Assembly (NCBI RefSeq): GCF_000023465.1
Contig: NC_014041.1
Span: 620,001 to 684,000, forward strand
DNA length: 64,000 bases
Direction of reading: 5' to 3'
Source: Zunongwangia profunda SM-A87
GTDB lineage: Bacteria; Bacteroidota; Bacteroidia; Flavobacteriales; Flavobacteriaceae
Shown: positions 28,116-37,167 of the stretch, piece after piece
Numbering within the stretch: position 1 is the stretch's first letter
How the letters are laid out: each line of letters begins with the position of its first letter
Program-made: the position numbers and the translations under genes
Notes under the pieces: model-generated
The model's database searches: none
Told to the model about the DNA's origin: nothing
The model's input: only the letters and a program-made list of their open reading frames with translations

Positions 28116-30152
28116 TTAAACAAGAGCGATATTGTTTAAAACATGCGTTAATTCTTCTTTAGGAAGTTGGCATTTTCCCTGTTCACACAAATAGTAGCGT
28201 GTTTTTCCTTTTACAAAACGACCTTTAAGAATGGATAATTCACTTTCGGTATTACTACCGGAAATAATAAGATTTGGGAGGTATTTTTTCTGAATTTCTT
28301 TTTGTTCTCTATCTATCTGTTCTCCAAGGATTGCCAATTCGTAAAAAGGATTACTGATGTTGAGGTACAAATGAAGCCAATTGGAATGTCCCATGGGATA
28401 AGAACCTATTTTTCCTGAAATTACCTGAAGCATTTTCTCTGACACTTCTAAATATCTAGATGTTCCCGTTAAACGACCTAACCTGAATAAATTATTGGCC
28501 ATTACCGAGTTGGAGGCGGGGATCACATTATCGGTAAGCTCAATGGGAGTACTAATTAAAGCATCGTCTTTTTTAGAGGTAAAATTAAAAAGTGTATTTT
28601 CCTGGTTATAAAAATTCTCAAAACAATACTTCGTAAGATGAGAGGAAATATCAATCCATTTTTTATCAAAGGTCACCTCGTATAATTTTAGAAAAGCTTC
28701 GATCGTGAAGGCGTAATCTTCAAGATAAGCATTGATTTTACTTTGTTTGTTTTTATAAGAATGGAAAAGGCTGTAATCGGGGTTTAGCTGATTTTGAATA
28801 ATAAATTCTGCATTTTTAAGGGCAATATTCAGGTAATGATTTTTTCCTGTGGCCGTATAAGCTTCAGCAAAACCGTTAAGGCTAAGGGCGTTCCATGAAG
28901 TAAGTGTTTTATCATCCAAACCTGGTTTTTTTCTTTTTTTTCTCGCTTCACTAAGAATTTTAGTCCAATTTGATTTTTTTTGATAAAGTTCTTCTAAAGA
29001 GATATTATGCTTTTTAGTAAAATCATCGTCTTTTTCAGTTTTATAAAGGATATAGTTTCCATTTTCCCAATACCCCCTGGCGTTGATATTAAAATAGGCT
29101 GAAAAAAGATCAAATTCTGATGCCAATAGTTCCTCAAGTTCTTCTTTTTTCCAGGTATAAAAAGCACCTTCTTCCTGATTGCCTTTTGCATTCTCAGAAT
29201 CTGCATCCAATGCAGAATAAAAAGCACCAGTGCTATCGGTAAGTTCAGTTTCGATAAAACGGGCTGTTTTTTTAATAACTTCTTTATACCAGTGGTCCTG
29301 AGTGAGTTTATAAGCTTTACTATATAAACTTAAAAGTTGGGCGTTGTCATAAAGCATTTTCTCAAAGTGTGGTACGTGCCAACGATCATCTACAGAGTAT
29401 CTTGCAAATCCGCCACCAATATGGTCAAAAGTTCCGCCAAAAGATATTTTATCTAAACTATGGAGTACGTATTCCTGTAACTTTTTGTCTTTAAACTGAT
29501 AAGCGTAACGTAATAAGAAATCCAGATTGGTTGGCATCATAAATTTAGGAGCATTTTTAGTTCCTCCCAGCTTCATATCTAAATAGGGTTTCCAGATTTC
29601 TATAAACTCACCAAGTCTTTTTTGTGAAAATTCGTATGAATTATTGCCAATGTCGATTAGATTAAGTTGTTGTAAGCCTTCTTTTAGCTTATTAGCATAG
29701 TTGGTAAGTTGTGTAGATTCTTTTTTATAAATCTGCTGGATTTGTAATAAAGCGCTTTTCCATTGTTCCTTTCTAAAATAAGTCCCTCCCCAGACCGGGC
29801 GGCCATCAGGTAAAGCTACGATATTCATAGGCCAGCCGCCACTACCGGTCATTAGTTGTACAGCCTGCATATACACCTGGTCAATATCGGGGCGTTCTTC
29901 ACGATCTACTTTTATAGAAATATAATGGGCATTCATTATATCGGCCACTTCCGGATCTTCAAAACTCTCATGTTCCATTACATGGCACCAGTGACAAGCC
30001 GAATATCCTACACTAATCAATAATAATTTATTAGTTTTTTTTGCGTCTTCTAAAACAGTTTTATGCCATGCTTTCCAATCTACCGGGTTGTGAGCATGCT
30101 GTAAAAGGTAAGGGCTGGTTTCATAAATAAGATCGTTGGTAGCGCTTTTCAT
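28116..30152 (-). CDS. DUF255 thioredoxin-domain protein (YyaL/SSP411-like)
   Basis: A 678-residue cytoplasmic protein. The N-terminal thioredoxin-like domain (about 1-165) has [18 protein letters not shown], the active-site-like [18 protein letters not shown], and [16 protein letters not shown]. The rest is an alpha/alpha-barrel related to N-acylglucosamine 2-epimerases, with [32 protein letters not shown] and [15 protein letters not shown]. The family is widespread (human SPATA20) and its reaction is not established. The ATG at 30152 begins typically ([20 protein letters not shown]). It is 71 bases downstream of nothing on its own strand and probably has its own promoter. Confidence 0.9.
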   Translation of the reverse strand: MKSATNDLIYETSPYLLQHAHNPVDWKAWHKTVLEDAKKTNKLLLISVGYSACHWCHVMEHESFEDPEVADIMNAHYISIKVDREERPDIDQVYMQAVQLMTGSGGWPMNIVALPDGRPVWGGTYFRKEQWKSALLQIQQIYKKESTQLTNYANKLKEGLQQLNLIDIGNNSYEFSQKRLGEFIEIWKPYLDMKLGGTKNAPKFMMPTNLDFLLRYAYQFKDKKLQEYVLHSLDKISFGGTFDHIGGGFARYSVDDRWHVPHFEKMLYDNAQLLSLYSKAYKLTQDHWYKEVIKKTARFIETELTDSTGAFYSALDADSENAKGNQEEGAFYTWKKEELEELLASEFDLFSAYFNINARGYWENGNYILYKTEKDDDFTKKHNISLEELYQKKSNWTKILSEARKKRKKPGLDDKTLTSWNALSLNGFAEAYTATGKNHYLNIALKNAEFIIQNQLNPDYSLFHSYKNKQSKINAYLEDYAFTIEAFLKLYEVTFDKKWIDISSHLTKYCFENFYNQENTLFNFTSKKDDALISTPIELTDNVIPASNSVMANNLFRLGRLTGTSRYLEVSEKMLQVISGKIGSYPMGHSNWLHLYLNISNPFYELAILGEQIDREQKEIQKKYLPNLIISGSNTESELSILKGRFVKGKTRYYLCEQGKCQLPKEELTHVLNNIALV

Positions 30153-30523
30153 AAAAATCTATGGTTTGGGATAAGTTGATCATACTTTTTTACTCGACAA
30201 TCGATATTAAATGCCTTGAAATAAAAATAATTTTCTAACTACTACCTCATGGTTTTGTTGAGGTAATTTAATCAAAAGTAATTATAGGGTTTAATAACCT
30301 AATTATAATAGAAGGTAGGAAAATTTAAAACTTTTACAACAATGATATGTAGATTACTTTATCTTCTGATAGATGGTGCAAACTTAAGATTAGTATATTT
30401 GTGTCTCAAAATCAGCATGAAGACAGTGATTTAAAAGCTAAATAACTTAAAGTTTTCATAACCTTAGACCGCTTTAATTTTCAAAAAAAAGAAAGACTTT
30501 TGCTGGTTGAAAATATTGGATTT
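30153..30523. promoter_or_regulatory. Divergent intergenic region between the DUF255 and phosphate transporter genes
   Basis: No gene is seen in these 371 bases. On the plus strand TATATTTG (30394-30401) fits the -7 element TAnnTTTG, about 120 bases before the transporter start, but with no clear -33 box. On the minus strand CAAAAGTA (30273-30280), read as TACTTTTG, could serve the DUF255 gene. No hairpin of note was found. Confidence 0.4.
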
Positions 30524-32788
30524 ATGGAAGATGTTTACATTGTAATGCTTGTCGCCCTTTTGGCACTTGCGATTACAGATTTGGTGGTAGGAGTAAGTAA
30601 TGATGCCATCAATTTTTTAAATTCGGCTATAGGGTCTAAGGCGGTCTCGATGCGAACCATCTTAATTGTAGCGAGTATTGGTGTGGCTATTGGTGCGATT
30701 TTTTCCAGTGGTTTGATGGAAGTGGCCCGAAAAGGAATTTTTCTTCCGCAGCAATTCTATTTTGAAGAGATCATGATCATTTTTATGGCTGTCATGATTA
30801 CAGATGTTTTACTTCTGGATTTCTTCAATTCTATTGGTTTGCCCACCTCTACTACGGTATCTATAGTTTTTGAATTACTGGGAGCTGCAGTAAGTATTGC
30901 AGTTATTAAAATTTATAAAGACGGAAATGATTTAAGTCTTTTGGCCAGTTATATTAATACCAGTAAAGCTACAGAGATTATTATAGGTATTCTTATGGCA
31001 GTGGTCATTGCTTTTATTGTAGGATTAGTGGTGCAATATATCTCCAGATTAATTTTTTCCTTTCAGTTTGAAAGGAAAATGAAATATGTTGGAAGTATTT
31101 TTGGAGGAGCTTCACTAACCGCAATCCTTTATTTTATTTTGATAAAAGGTCTTAAAAGTGTTCCTTATCTTTCTGAAGATACCCTAACGTATATTAACGA
31201 AAATACCCTTATTATTATTCTTATTGGCTTTGTTTTCTTTTCTATCATAAGCCAGTTACTAATGAGTATGTTTAAATTAAACATTTTAAGAGTAATTATC
31301 GTTATAGGAACCTTTGCCCTGGCATTAGCCTTTGCCGGGAATGATCTGGTAAACTTTATAGGTGTGCCTATTGCTGCCTGGCAATCATATAATTTATGGG
31401 AAACTGCTTATCAATCATCTGGGACTTTACCTTCTGAAATGTTAATGAGTGGATTAAGCGGAAGTGTACCTACGCCAGAATTCTTATTGATTATTGCCGG
31501 TGGTGTAATGGTAGTAACACTTTGGTTTAGTAGTAAAGCTAAGGCTGTGGTAGAAACCGGGGTGAATCTGGCCAGGCAGGGTGATGGTGTAGAACGTTTT
31601 GAACCCAATTGGCTTTCCAGAAGCATTGTGCGTTATTCTGTAATGTTTAGTGGTGCAGTTTCTACAGTTATGCCAAAAGCTATAAAAAATAAGATTGATA
31701 AGAAGTTTGAAAAACCAGAGCATCATACTCGTAGTAAACGCCTGGACGCTCCTGCCTTCGATATGGTTAGGGCTTCTGTAAATCTTGTTGTGGCCAGTAT
31801 TTTAATATCTATTGGTACGAACTTAAAATTACCATTATCAACCACGTATGTTACTTTTATGGTAGCTATGGGTTCTTCGTTAGCAGATAGGGCTTGGGAC
31901 CGTGAAAGTGCGGTATATCGTGTGGCTGGCGTATTAAATGTAATTGGTGGTTGGTTTGTAACTGCTTTGGTTGCTTTTACGGCCGCTGCAATTTTTGCCT
32001 GTATCATTTATTACGGCGGGACTATTGCTTTGGCAATACTTATTATTCTGGCTGTAGTTTTAGTGGTGCGTAGCGGTATTATACATAGTAGAAAGTCCAA
32101 AGAAGAAAAGAAAAATAAGCGTTATAATCGTACAGATATCATTACGATTAATGAGATAACGACGGAAACTTCAGAAAATATTTCAAGTGTAATTCATGGA
32201 ATTAATCGAATGTATACCAAGACTGTCGATAATCTTGGTTACCATGATCTTGGTAAATTGAAGAAGAATAATAAAGCGATAGGGAAACTTGAAGAAGAGG
32301 TTGATGAACTTAAGGGGAACATCTTCTATTTTATTAAATCCCTGGATGATGATTCGGTTGAAGCGAGTAAATTTTATATTTTGATTCTTGATTACCTTCA
32401 GGATATGACGCAGTCTATCGCATTTATTACACGTAATAGCTATAATCACGTACACAATAACCATAAGAATCTTAAGTTTAATCAGATTCGTGATTTAAAA
32501 AAGGTAGATGAAAGAATGCAGGTGCTTTTTGATGATATTGAATATGCTTTTAATAACCATGAATTTGCAAAAATAGACCAGATATTAAAAGACAAGCAGG
32601 AATTACTAGATTACGTTTCAGATTTAATTCAGAAACAAATTAACCGTATTCGAACTTCAGAAACGAGTCCGCGTAACACCAAGCTTTACTTTGGATTGCT
32701 TTTGGAAACAAGGGATTTGATCACCTCTACCATGAGTTTACTGCAGTTATTCCAGGAATTTTACAGAGAAGCAAAAAGTACTTTTTAA
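30524..32788 (+). CDS. Inorganic phosphate transporter (PiT family) with C-terminal PhoU-like domain
   Basis: A low-affinity phosphate permease of about 754 residues. Both PiT inverted-repeat signatures are present: LVVGVSNDAINFLNSAIGSK near the N terminus and FAGNDLVNFIGVPIAAWQSY near 270. A third family motif lies near 440 (LPLSTTYVTFMVAMGSSLAD). About a dozen membrane helices extend to residue 525. The last 220 residues are soluble, helical and charged (SSVIHGINRMYTKTVDNLG onward) and resemble a PhoU-type domain, which may gate transport. The ATG at 30524 is preferred over a TTG at 30500 because membrane segment 1 starts right after it. Confidence 0.92.
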   Translation: MEDVYIVMLVALLALAITDLVVGVSNDAINFLNSAIGSKAVSMRTILIVASIGVAIGAIFSSGLMEVARKGIFLPQQFYFEEIMIIFMAVMITDVLLLDFFNSIGLPTSTTVSIVFELLGAAVSIAVIKIYKDGNDLSLLASYINTSKATEIIIGILMAVVIAFIVGLVVQYISRLIFSFQFERKMKYVGSIFGGASLTAILYFILIKGLKSVPYLSEDTLTYINENTLIIILIGFVFFSIISQLLMSMFKLNILRVIIVIGTFALALAFAGNDLVNFIGVPIAAWQSYNLWETAYQSSGTLPSEMLMSGLSGSVPTPEFLLIIAGGVMVVTLWFSSKAKAVVETGVNLARQGDGVERFEPNWLSRSIVRYSVMFSGAVSTVMPKAIKNKIDKKFEKPEHHTRSKRLDAPAFDMVRASVNLVVASILISIGTNLKLPLSTTYVTFMVAMGSSLADRAWDRESAVYRVAGVLNVIGGWFVTALVAFTAAAIFACIIYYGGTIALAILIILAVVLVVRSGIIHSRKSKEEKKNKRYNRTDIITINEITTETSENISSVIHGINRMYTKTVDNLGYHDLGKLKKNNKAIGKLEEEVDELKGNIFYFIKSLDDDSVEASKFYILILDYLQDMTQSIAFITRNSYNHVHNNHKNLKFNQIRDLKKVDERMQVLFDDIEYAFNNHEFAKIDQILKDKQELLDYVSDLIQKQINRIRTSETSPRNTKLYFGLLLETRDLITSTMSLLQLFQEFYREAKSTF

Positions 32789-32818
32789 GCTGAGTGAAAT
32801 AAAAATTAGATAGGAAAT

Positions 32819-32847
32819 AAAAAGCCGCTTTAAATAAGCGGCTTTTT
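32819..32847. terminator. Bidirectional terminator between the PiT gene and the NifU-type gene
   Basis: A perfect 12-bp stem (32819-32830 with 32836-32847), loop TAAAT, with AAAAA on one side and TTTTTAATTTT on the other. It separates two convergent genes. Confidence 0.88.
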
Positions 32848-32858
32848 AATTTTGTAAT

Positions 32859-33788
32859 TTATCCGTTAACGGCTTCTACGTAATCTACTTTTCCTTTTAG
32901 CATATCACGAAGCATGGTTTCGATACCGCTTTTTAAAGTCATGGTAGAAGAGGGACAGCCACTGCAAGCGCCCTGTAAGATCACTTTTACCGTCCTGCTT
33001 TCTTCATTGTAAGAATCGAATAAAATATTACCTCCATCACTGGCTACGGCAGGCTTAATATATTCTTCTAAAATGGCTACCACCTGTTGTGAAGTATCAT
33101 CTAGTTCATCAATATTAATTTGTGGTTTAGGTGCAGTTTTAGAAGTTTCAGATCCATTTTTCCCTTCTGGTGCTCCGGTAATGGCATCATTATTTAATAC
33201 TGAATTTCCTTCCTGAATAAAATTACGGATAAATTCACGTAATTCCATAGTGATCTCATCCCAGGAAGCAACGTCGTATTTATTGATGCTTACATAATTC
33301 TCGTCAATAAAGACTTCCTTTACAAAAGGAAAATGAAATAACTTTTGAGCTAGCGGTGATTCTGCCGCGTCATCAATATTTTTAAATTCCGCAGCATGAA
33401 GTACCAGTTTTCGGTTTGCCACAAACTTCATAACCTTTGGGTTAGGCGTACTTTCGGCATAAACGGTAACAGGAATATTTTTTTGCTGCTCATCGGTTTT
33501 GATAACAATCCCACCCTTATTCAAATAATTTTGAATTTGCTCAGCAACTTCATTTTCCACTTCTGGCCAGGCTACGATATCATATTTTTCGATAGCTATA
33601 AAATTCTGGGAAATGTAAACTGTTTTTACAAATGGAAGGTAGAATAGTTGTTGTGCGATGGGAGATTTCGCAGCCTCATCGATATTTTTGAATTCAAAAT
33701 TCTCGTGTTTGGTCAAGAATTTATTCGCTTCAAATTTAACAATCTCAGGCTGTGTAGTGTGTTGTATATTAATGGTATAATTTTCCAT
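32859..33788 (-). CDS. NifU/NFU-type iron-sulfur scaffold with two tandem N-terminal domains
   Basis: Assembles or carries Fe-S clusters for delivery to apoproteins. The 309 residues contain two copies of the NFU N-terminal domain (about 1-100 and 105-200). They are recognisable from parallel motifs: NIDEAAKSPIAQQLFYLPFV and NIDDAAESPLAQKLFHFPFV, then EKYDIVAWPEVE and NKYDVASWDEIT. After a linker, the NifU C-terminal domain carries the cluster-binding CxxC in GACSGCPSSTMTLKSGIE. NFU proteins usually have one N-terminal domain, so the tandem copy is notable. Confidence 0.92.
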   Translation of the reverse strand: MENYTINIQHTTQPEIVKFEANKFLTKHENFEFKNIDEAAKSPIAQQLFYLPFVKTVYISQNFIAIEKYDIVAWPEVENEVAEQIQNYLNKGGIVIKTDEQQKNIPVTVYAESTPNPKVMKFVANRKLVLHAAEFKNIDDAAESPLAQKLFHFPFVKEVFIDENYVSINKYDVASWDEITMELREFIRNFIQEGNSVLNNDAITGAPEGKNGSETSKTAPKPQINIDELDDTSQQVVAILEEYIKPAVASDGGNILFDSYNEESRTVKVILQGACSGCPSSTMTLKSGIETMLRDMLKGKVDYVEAVNG

Positions 33789-33804
33789 TTCTTAAAATTT
33801 TGAG

Positions 33805-33812
33805 CAAAAATA
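33805..33812 (-). promoter_or_regulatory. Possible -7 element of the NifU-type gene
   Basis: On the minus strand this reads TATTTTTG, an exact TAnnTTTG match, 17 bases before the start codon. No TTG is found at the standard upstream spacing. Confidence 0.4.
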
Positions 33813-33897
33813 CTAAACAAAAGTTAGCTTATGTATATATTTACCCCACTTATATTAATTAGTATTCTGTAATTTGATAAAATTTTACTTCGATTTT

Positions 33898-34920
33898 ATG
33901 TGCCCTGACCGTTTTCAACAAATCCTGGTTTTGATAATTTTTTGCCCCCTTCTTTTATTTTCAACTAGTAGGGTAGCGGCACAGGAGGTGATCCCAACAT
34001 ACTCTGATTATTTAATGGATAACTTATATTTACTATATCCATCAATGGCAGGGGCCTCAAACTATAATCAAATTCGGCTTACGGCCAGGCAGCAATGGTT
34101 TGACGTAGACGATGCTCCTAACTTACAAACTTTAAGTGTGAATGGTAGATTAGGTGACAAAATTGGTGTAGGAACGATATTTTTTAGAGATGAAAATGGT
34201 TATTTCTCTAAGTTAGGCGCTTATGGAACCTTTGCCTACCATCTTATGTTTTCCAGGGATAATGTGAATCTTAATCAATTATCATTTGGACTTAGTGGTG
34301 GTATTATCCAACATCGGCTGGATCAATCTGAATTTAATGTTTATGATCCTATTATTGGAAATAATGATACTACTGCAGATTTCTTTGCCAATATGGATGT
34401 TGGGATGTCGTATTATTATATGGATTTTTATGCGCATGTTGCTGTAAAGAATATTATTTCTATAGAACGTGACTTATTTTATTCCGACGCAGTTCCTAAT
34501 AATCAGCGTAAATATCTGGCTTCGGCAGGATATGTTTTTGATTTTGTTCCTAATGATTGGGGATTGGAGCCTTCATTTTTATTTCAGTTAAGAGAACTGA
34601 ATTCTCAGGCTAGCATAGATGTTAATATAAAAGCCTATAAAGATTTTGATTTTGGCCAGGGCTGGATAGGGGTGTCCTATCGGCAGGCTTTTGACGGAGT
34701 AGAATATAACAGGACCGGTGAAGAAATACAGCGACAAAACTTACGATATATCACTCCATTTTTAGGTTTGGAGTATAAGCGATTTATGTTTGGTTATACC
34801 TTCAGTTATCAGATGAATACGATAGTTTTAAGTAATAATGGTTTTCATCAACTTACTTTAGGATATAATTTTGGAGAAAGCAGGAAGCGTTACGATTGCC
34901 GGTGCCCTGCCATTAATTAA
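33898..34920 (+). CDS. PorP/SprF family type IX secretion membrane protein
   Basis: PorP/SprF proteins are outer-membrane beta-barrels that help attach particular type IX cargo to the cell surface. About 340 residues: signal peptide (ILVLIIFCPLLLFSTSRVAAQ), then IPTYSDYLMDNLYLLYPSMA and NYNQIRLTARQQWFDVDDAP, which carry the hallmark N/P-A-x-A-G and RxQW patterns. Amphipathic strands continue to the barrel end (GFHQLTLGYNFGESRKRYDC). The ATG at 33898 is preferred; a TTG at 33874 would add eight residues. No large adhesin gene flanks it. It ends 4 bases inside the convergent murI gene. Confidence 0.88.
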   Translation: MCPDRFQQILVLIIFCPLLLFSTSRVAAQEVIPTYSDYLMDNLYLLYPSMAGASNYNQIRLTARQQWFDVDDAPNLQTLSVNGRLGDKIGVGTIFFRDENGYFSKLGAYGTFAYHLMFSRDNVNLNQLSFGLSGGIIQHRLDQSEFNVYDPIIGNNDTTADFFANMDVGMSYYYMDFYAHVAVKNIISIERDLFYSDAVPNNQRKYLASAGYVFDFVPNDWGLEPSFLFQLRELNSQASIDVNIKAYKDFDFGQGWIGVSYRQAFDGVEYNRTGEEIQRQNLRYITPFLGLEYKRFMFGYTFSYQMNTIVLSNNGFHQLTLGYNFGESRKRYDCRCPAIN

Positions 34921-35708
34921 AAGTCCAGGCGTTTCACTTGAAAATCTTCATTGTCGCGTTTGATGATATTTTTAAGTATGTAGGGGTCGTAGTTTGTGTA
35001 AAAGGTGCATGTCCCTTTTTGCTGAAAATCGGTATTTAATAAGTTTTCTTTTTCAAGAATGGCTTTAGTTTGTCTTGCTACGGCTTCTCCCGAGTCGATA
35101 ATGCTTAATGCCGGATGGAATTTTTCTTTTAATCTAGGGATTAAATAGGGATAATGGCTGCAGCCTAAAACCAAATAATCAATAGGTTGGGATATTAAGG
35201 GAGCGAGAAGTTGATCCAATAACAGATCCATTTCTGTAGAATAGATTTTTCCGGCTTCAATAAGTTCTACAAGACCATTTCCTTCAACTTCAATCACTTT
35301 TAATCCCTGAGTATATAAATCTGAAGTTTTTGTAAATAAACTGCTGCTAAGCGTTCCTTTCGTTGCGAGGATCCCAATGTTTTTAGTTCGGGACTGCAAT
35401 GCGGCTGGCTTAATGGCCGGCTCAATGCCGATAAAAGAAACATCGAATTCGTTCCTTAATTCGTTTATTGCATTGGTGGTGGCTGTATTGCAGGCTACGA
35501 CTATTATTTTAGCACCAAGTTCTAAAAGTTTAATAGTGTTCTTTCTACTAAGTTCAATGATTTCCTCTCTGGTCTTAATACCATAAGGTGCATTAAAGCT
35601 ATCGGCTAGATAAACGGTATCTTCAAAAGGTAAAAGTTCATGAATTTCTCTCCATATGGAAGTTCCGCCAATACCAGAATCGAATATGCCGATACTATTT
35701 TTGTTCAT
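34917..35708 (-). CDS. murI: Glutamate racemase
   Basis: Converts L- to D-glutamate for peptidoglycan. The 263 residues have the typical GIFDSGIGGTSIWREI opening. Both catalytic cysteines are present, in VVACNTATTNAINELR and LVLGCSHYPYLIPRLK, and the substrate loop LADSFNAPYG is also visible. It lies downstream of the bamA-ompH cluster on the minus strand after a 34-bp palindrome that probably terminates most upstream transcription. It overlaps the convergent PorP/SprF gene by 4 bases. Confidence 0.96.
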   Translation of the reverse strand: MNKNSIGIFDSGIGGTSIWREIHELLPFEDTVYLADSFNAPYGIKTREEIIELSRKNTIKLLELGAKIIVVACNTATTNAINELRNEFDVSFIGIEPAIKPAALQSRTKNIGILATKGTLSSSLFTKTSDLYTQGLKVIEVEGNGLVELIEAGKIYSTEMDLLLDQLLAPLISQPIDYLVLGCSHYPYLIPRLKEKFHPALSIIDSGEAVARQTKAILEKENLLNTDFQQKGTCTFYTNYDPYILKNIIKRDNEDFQVKRLDF

Positions 35709-35718
35709 AGGTTCAAAA

Positions 35719-35752
35719 ATAAAAACTGCGCAGATATCTGCGCAGTTTTTAT
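35719..35752. terminator. Perfect 34-bp palindrome between ompH and murI
   Basis: The arms 35719-35735 and 35736-35752 are exact reverse complements with no spacer (centre GATATC). On RNA this gives a GC-rich stem with a small forced loop, followed by a T-run on either strand, so it should act as a terminator after the ompH gene (minus strand). Confidence 0.7.
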
Positions 35753-35777
35753 CATAAATTATAGGATAGAATCTTTA

Positions 35778-36290
35778 TTAGATTCCTAATTTAGTTTTTA
35801 CGTCTGGCATTAAATCATATCCATCTGCCATGATTACACCAGCTCCAGTTGTAGAATCTAAAACGTAATCAAATCCTTTAGCTCTTGCTACTTCCTGGAT
35901 GGCATTACGTGCTTTTTCTAAAATTGGTCGTACAAGATCTTGTTGTTTCTTTTGAAGATCCTGAGAAGCTTTTTGGCTACGCTCACGGATTCGTTGCTCA
36001 GCACTTTGTAATTCCATAGAACGTTTTTGGTTTTCTTCCTCAGTTACTGTTTCTGCTTCAGCTTCATAGCGTTGTAGGGTCTTTTGTGCTTCACTCATCA
36101 TATCCTTAATTTCTGCATCATAAGTGTTTCTCAACTTATCAAGCTGAGTCATGGCATCCTTATAAGCAGGCATAGACTCTATAAGCTCTTGGGTTGCGAT
36201 GTGTGCAACTTTAGAGTTCTGAGCATTTACAAATGTCGTAGCTCCCAGGGTTAATGCTAAGGCTATAAAAAATGTTCTAAATTGTTTCAT
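35778..36290 (-). CDS. OmpH/Skp family periplasmic chaperone (second of two)
   Basis: Skp-type chaperones hold unfolded outer-membrane proteins in the periplasm. The 170 residues have a signal peptide (FFIALALTLGATTFVNAQ), the start SKVAHIATQELIESMPAYKD, a long Glu/Lys/Gln-rich coiled coil (about 45-125), and the C-terminal RAKGFDYVLDSTTGAGVIMA motif. It lies downstream of a longer paralogue and of bamA on the same strand, which fits a coordinated outer-membrane assembly unit. Confidence 0.93.
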   Translation of the reverse strand: MKQFRTFFIALALTLGATTFVNAQNSKVAHIATQELIESMPAYKDAMTQLDKLRNTYDAEIKDMMSEAQKTLQRYEAEAETVTEEENQKRSMELQSAEQRIRERSQKASQDLQKKQQDLVRPILEKARNAIQEVARAKGFDYVLDSTTGAGVIMADGYDLMPDVKTKLGI

Positions 36291-36324
36291 TTTAATTATT
36301 ATTAAGTGTTAAAGTAATTATTTG

Positions 36325-37137
36325 TTAATTGATTGTATCCTTTGTTTGTTTTGCAGCTTCCCGCGCAGCTTGTATACTGTCTTGAGCTGCTTTACGCTCT
36401 TTTAATATTCTTTCTCTTCTTGCTTCAAATTCAGCTTTTTTTGCTGCCCTAAGCGAATCACGTTCTCTTCGGCGCTGTTCAATATAAAGCTCTCTTTCGG
36501 TTTTAGCATTTTCAGAAGCCTGAGCTCTGGCCTGAACAACAGAATCCTGTGCTACAGTTCTGTTTTCTGCCTGTCGTAATTCTCTACGATCCTGACGCGT
36601 TTCGATTTGTTCGCGATTAGCCGCTCTGGTAATAATTCTTAAAACCTGATCACTCATATCATAATTGGACTTGGCATAAATCATACCAATTTCTGAAGTG
36701 CGGTCAAAAATAAAATCAAAATTTCTTCGATCTGCAATCTCCTGTACAGCGGTAAATACCTGATCTTGTATAGGTTTGATTAGTTGTTTCTTCTGAAGAA
36801 TAAAATCACCGCCAGGGCCAAATCTTTTTTGTTGATACTCTGTTAACTGATCTTGTAAATATTTGATATCTTCTTCTCGTTCTTCTAATAGCTCTTTAGT
36901 TAGTAGTGCTCTTTCATTTTCAAGCTGGGTCTGGATTTCAGAAATTTCACGTCTCTTGGCATCAATTTCATTTTTCCATTCTTGTACCCGATTGTCAAGT
37001 TGGGATGAGGCCTCCTGGTATTCGGGGATATTTTGTAAAATATAGTCCATGTCAATATACCCAATATTAAGACCGCGCTGAGCAAATGTTGCCAGAGGTA
37101 CAAGTATCGTAATGATGAGTAGACTTAATTTTTTCAT
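36325..37137 (-). CDS. OmpH/Skp family periplasmic chaperone (first of two, with C-terminal extension)
   Basis: A 270-residue Skp relative. The signal peptide (KLSLLIITILVPLATFAQ) is followed by LNIGYIDMDYILQNIPEYQE, the coiled coil, and the family motif RNFDFIFDRTSEIGMIYAKS. After about residue 175 a second highly charged Arg/Glu/Ala helix continues to the C terminus, beyond the usual Skp length. The ATG at 37137 is chosen since an in-frame ATG at 37161 would place eight residues before the basic signal peptide. It is 30 bases downstream of bamA. Confidence 0.92.
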   Translation of the reverse strand: MKKLSLLIITILVPLATFAQRGLNIGYIDMDYILQNIPEYQEASSQLDNRVQEWKNEIDAKRREISEIQTQLENERALLTKELLEEREEDIKYLQDQLTEYQQKRFGPGGDFILQKKQLIKPIQDQVFTAVQEIADRRNFDFIFDRTSEIGMIYAKSNYDMSDQVLRIITRAANREQIETRQDRRELRQAENRTVAQDSVVQARAQASENAKTERELYIEQRRRERDSLRAAKKAEFEARRERILKERKAAQDSIQAAREAAKQTKDTIN

Positions 37138-37167
37138 ACGCCCGAAGATAGAAAATATCATGCCATT

